From: JAJXXT01 sp963764465
Lineage (GTDB): Bacteria; Pseudomonadota; Alphaproteobacteria; Acetobacterales; Acetobacteraceae
Direction of reading: 5' to 3'
DNA length: 64,000 nucleotides
NCBI GenBank assembly: GCA_963764465.1
Contig: CAVXSO010000006.1
Span: 558,001-622,000, forward strand
Shown: positions 61,878 through 64,000 of the stretch, one piece after another
Numbering within the stretch: position 1 is the first letter of the stretch
Layout of the letters: each line of letters starts with the position of its first letter
Notes under the pieces: generated by a model
What the model was told of the DNA's origin: nothing
Seen by the model: only the letters and a program-made list of their open reading frames with translations
Databases searched by the model: none
Translations under genes and position numbers: made by a program

Positions 61878-63290
61878 TCAGGCCTCCTTCAGCGCCTCGT
61901 TCCAGGCACGTTCGAACCCGAAGTATTCGAGCCGCTCCCAGAACGCCGGGCGTCCGCCGCCGATGACGTAATGCCCCTGGATCCGCCCGCGCGCGTCCTC
62001 GCGGTCGAACTCGAAGGCGGCGATGTCGTTCATCGTCACCACGTCGCCCTCCATGCCGCACACTTCGGAGACCTGGATCACGCGACGGCCGCCATCGCGC
62101 ATGCGCTGGATCTGGATGATGAGGTCGATCGCGCCCACGATCTGCGTGCGGATGGCGCGGATCGGCAGGTTGAAGCCCATCAGCACCATGTTCTCGATAC
62201 GCGCGATGGCGTCGCGGGCGGTGTTGGCGTGGATGGTCGAGATCGAGCCGTCGTGGCCCGTGTTCATCGCCTGCAGCATGTCGAAGGCCTCGGCGCCGCG
62301 CACCTCGCCGATGATGATGCGGTCGGGGCGCATGCGCAGCGCGTTGCGCACCAGGTCGCGCTGGGTGATCGCCCCCGAGCCTTCCAGGTTCTCGGGCCGG
62401 GTCTCGAGGCGAACCACGTGCGGCTGCTGCAGCTGCAGTTCCGCCGCGTCTTCCACGGTCACCACGCGCTCGGAATGATCGATCATGTTCGAGAGCGCGT
62501 TCAGCATCGTCGTCTTGCCCGAGCCGGTACCGCCGGAGACAATGATGTTGAGCCGGCAGCGCGCCGCGATGCCGAGCAGCCTGGCCAGGCCCGGCGTCAT
62601 CGCGCCGTACGAGACGAGCGTGTCGAAATCCAGCTTCTTCTTGGTGAATTTACGGATCGAGAGGCAGGGGCTGTCAATCGCCAGCGGCGGGAAGACGATG
62701 TTGACGCGGCTGCCGTCGCCAAGGCGCGCATCCACCATCGGGCTGCTCTCGTCGATGCGTCGCCCGATCTTGGTGGCGATCTTCTGCGAGATCGACATGA
62801 TGTGCTGCACGTCGCGGAAACGCACGTCCGTGCGCTCCAGCTTGCCGCGCCGCTCGACGTAGATGTTGGTCGGCCCGTTGACCAGGATGTCGGCCACGCT
62901 GTCGTCGCGCAGCAGCAGCTCGAGCGGCCCGTAGCCGATCATGTCGTTGGCCAGTTCCTCGGCCAGCGACGCCTGCTCCCTCGCCGACAGCTCGAGCCGG
63001 TCCTCGTTGGCGATCTCGTGAATGATCTGCTCGATCTGGCGCGACAACTCCCCCACCGGCAGCTGGGCCGCGACGGTGGTGTCGATCTGCTTGAGCACCC
63101 GCTCGCGCAGCGGCGCCAGCACCATCGAGGCGGTCGGCGCCGCCACCACCGCCACCGTCACGTCCGCGACCGGACCCGGTGCCGCGGCCGGCACGCCCGC
63201 CGCGGCCGCGGGCGTTGGCGGGGGCGGCGCTACCGCCACGGTCGCGGGCGTGCCCGCTGCTTCCAGTTCGCGCCTGCCGAAAACCTTCAT
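61878..63290 (-). CDS. cpaF: Tad pilus assembly ATPase (CpaF/TadA)
   Basis: A 470-residue secretion ATPase. The first 60 residues are Ala/Pro/Val-rich and disordered. Walker A is GGTGSGKTTMLNAL near residue 258, Asp box is RVVTVEDAAELQ, Walker B is RIIIGEVRGAEAFDML and the His box is GHDGSISTIHANTA. These are all CpaF features. It powers pilin assembly at the inner membrane. The CpaE gene lies 13 nt upstream. Confidence 0.94.
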   Translation of the reverse strand: MKVFGRRELEAAGTPATVAVAPPPPTPAAAAGVPAAAPGPVADVTVAVVAAPTASMVLAPLRERVLKQIDTTVAAQLPVGELSRQIEQIIHEIANEDRLELSAREQASLAEELANDMIGYGPLELLLRDDSVADILVNGPTNIYVERRGKLERTDVRFRDVQHIMSISQKIATKIGRRIDESSPMVDARLGDGSRVNIVFPPLAIDSPCLSIRKFTKKKLDFDTLVSYGAMTPGLARLLGIAARCRLNIIVSGGTGSGKTTMLNALSNMIDHSERVVTVEDAAELQLQQPHVVRLETRPENLEGSGAITQRDLVRNALRMRPDRIIIGEVRGAEAFDMLQAMNTGHDGSISTIHANTARDAIARIENMVLMGFNLPIRAIRTQIVGAIDLIIQIQRMRDGGRRVIQVSEVCGMEGDVVTMNDIAAFEFDREDARGRIQGHYVIGGGRPAFWERLEYFGFERAWNEALKEA

Positions 63291-63303
63291 GCGTCGCTCT
63301 CCC

Positions 63304-64000
63304 TCACCGCTTCATCAGGCGCTGCAGCCAGGTCGTCTTCTCCTCCGCCATCCGCATGCCCGCGATCTCGCGCACCAGCGGCGCGAGGTGCTTGCTCAGC
63401 GTCGGCACGGATTTGCGCGCGGCCACACCGAGGTTGACCGTCTCCAGCATCTTCCGCCCGAGATCGGGGATCACCACGTCCGGCCCGCTCTCCAGCCCCT
63501 TCTGCACCAGCGCCAGCGACAGCCCGCCCTTGATGTCGGCGCGGTTGAGCACCGTGAAGACGCGCTCGGAGCCGCACAGCCCGTGCATCATCCGCCGGAT
63601 CGCCTGCGTGTCGCGCACGCCCTGGATGTCGGGGCCGAGCACGGTCACCACGTGCCGCGCCGGGATCACCGCCTCGCGGAACTCCTTGGGCATCGGCATC
63701 GGCAGGTCGATGATGATGTAGTTGAACTTCTGCTGCAGCAGCTTGATCACCCGGGCCACGCCCTCCTCGGTGATGCGCAGCTGCGCCTCCAGCGGCTCCT
63801 CGGCCGAGATCAGCCGCAGGCGTTCCTCGATGTTGATCGCCGTGCGCTCGAGGAACAGCCCGTCCGCGCGCTCCGGGTCCTCGAGCGCGATGCGCAGCCC
63901 CGGCCCGGACCGCGCCGAGAGCTTCAGGGCCGCGGTGCCGTGCTGCAGGTGCAGGTCGAGCAGCGCCACGTGCGCCTTGGTCACGTGCGCGATCTCGAGC
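63304..64000 (-). CDS. cpaE: CpaE/TadZ-like pilus localisation ATPase, 5' end outside window
   Basis: The last 230 codons are in the window; the frame stays open past its right edge. Readable parts are VALLDLHLQHGTAALKLSAR, then FNYIIIDLPMPMPKEFREAV, the MinD/ParA-like deviant Walker strands. TadZ/CpaE sets the site of the pilus secretion machine. The DLHLQ strand and IIIDLP are right for this family, but the Walker A loop is beyond the edge. Direct spacing to cpaF supports the name. Confidence 0.85.
   Translation of the reverse strand, partial: LEIAHVTKAHVALLDLHLQHGTAALKLSARSGPGLRIALEDPERADGLFLERTAINIEERLRLISAEEPLEAQLRITEEGVARVIKLLQQKFNYIIIDLPMPMPKEFREAVIPARHVVTVLGPDIQGVRDTQAIRRMMHGLCGSERVFTVLNRADIKGGLSLALVQKGLESGPDVVIPDLGRKMLETVNLGVAARKSVPTLSKHLAPLVREIAGMRMAEEKTTWLQRLMKR

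Overview
The window is high-GC DNA with dense, short-spaced, alphaproteobacterial gene content. A Rhodospirillales organism, most likely a member of the Acetobacteraceae, fits best: zapA–6S RNA–fau synteny, an UPF0262 gene, a DUF983 gene, a DUF1127 gene, a two-gene chromate-type transporter and a tad pilus locus. The taxonomic call is inference from gene content; no marker gene is present that would settle it.

Layout. 1–6.6 kb: division and housekeeping genes (YmdB-type phosphoesterase, 5-formyl-THF cyclo-ligase, 6S RNA, ZapA), class I aldolase, ThiE and a slipin. 6.6–11.9 kb: translation-factor modification genes epmA and epmB around efp, then suhB. 12–17.7 kb: a PEP-CTERM protein, a decayed tRNA-Ala-like 3' end, an uncharacterised MotA/OmpA-like stator trio, a broken cutC and a dapA-family gene. 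17.7–21.8 kb: a CUT1-type ABC importer resembling ugpCBAE. 22–27.6 kb: inositol catabolism (iolE, iolD, iolG, a TIM-barrel isomerase and a cupin). 29–31.6 kb: metY and an isocitrate/isopropylmalate dehydrogenase family gene. 31.7–43.7 kb: a surface-glycan region with glycosyltransferases, a GT–FkbM fusion, methyltransferase, glf and a GDP-mannose epimerase-like gene. Its AT-richer core (about 37.6–42.7 kb) contains two frameshifted genes. 43.9–57.5 kb: aminotransferases, mtnA, a metallo-hydrolase, an MFS pump, a pepsin-like protein, the chromate transporter pair, CDGSH and GNAT proteins. 57.5–64 kb: a tad locus read leftward (cpaE, cpaF, tadB, tadC, a TadD-like TPR protein), followed by a ClpP-fold lipoprotein and a very small membrane protein.

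Two patterns stand out. First, several genes carry short tandem duplications exactly over their 5' ends (15.1, 16.8, 45.55 and 50.5 kb). In two of them the duplicated unit carries an in-phase-broken start codon, so decoy mini-ORFs precede the real start. Second, the glycan island shows fresh decay (a one-base frameshift in glf and another in a glycosyltransferase-like gene with duplicated end domains) beside intact neighbours, as expected for a variable surface-polysaccharide locus. Less expected items are a pepsin-fold protein with both DTG lobes but no usable start codon, and perfect palindromes in front of the CDGSH and DUF1127 genes.
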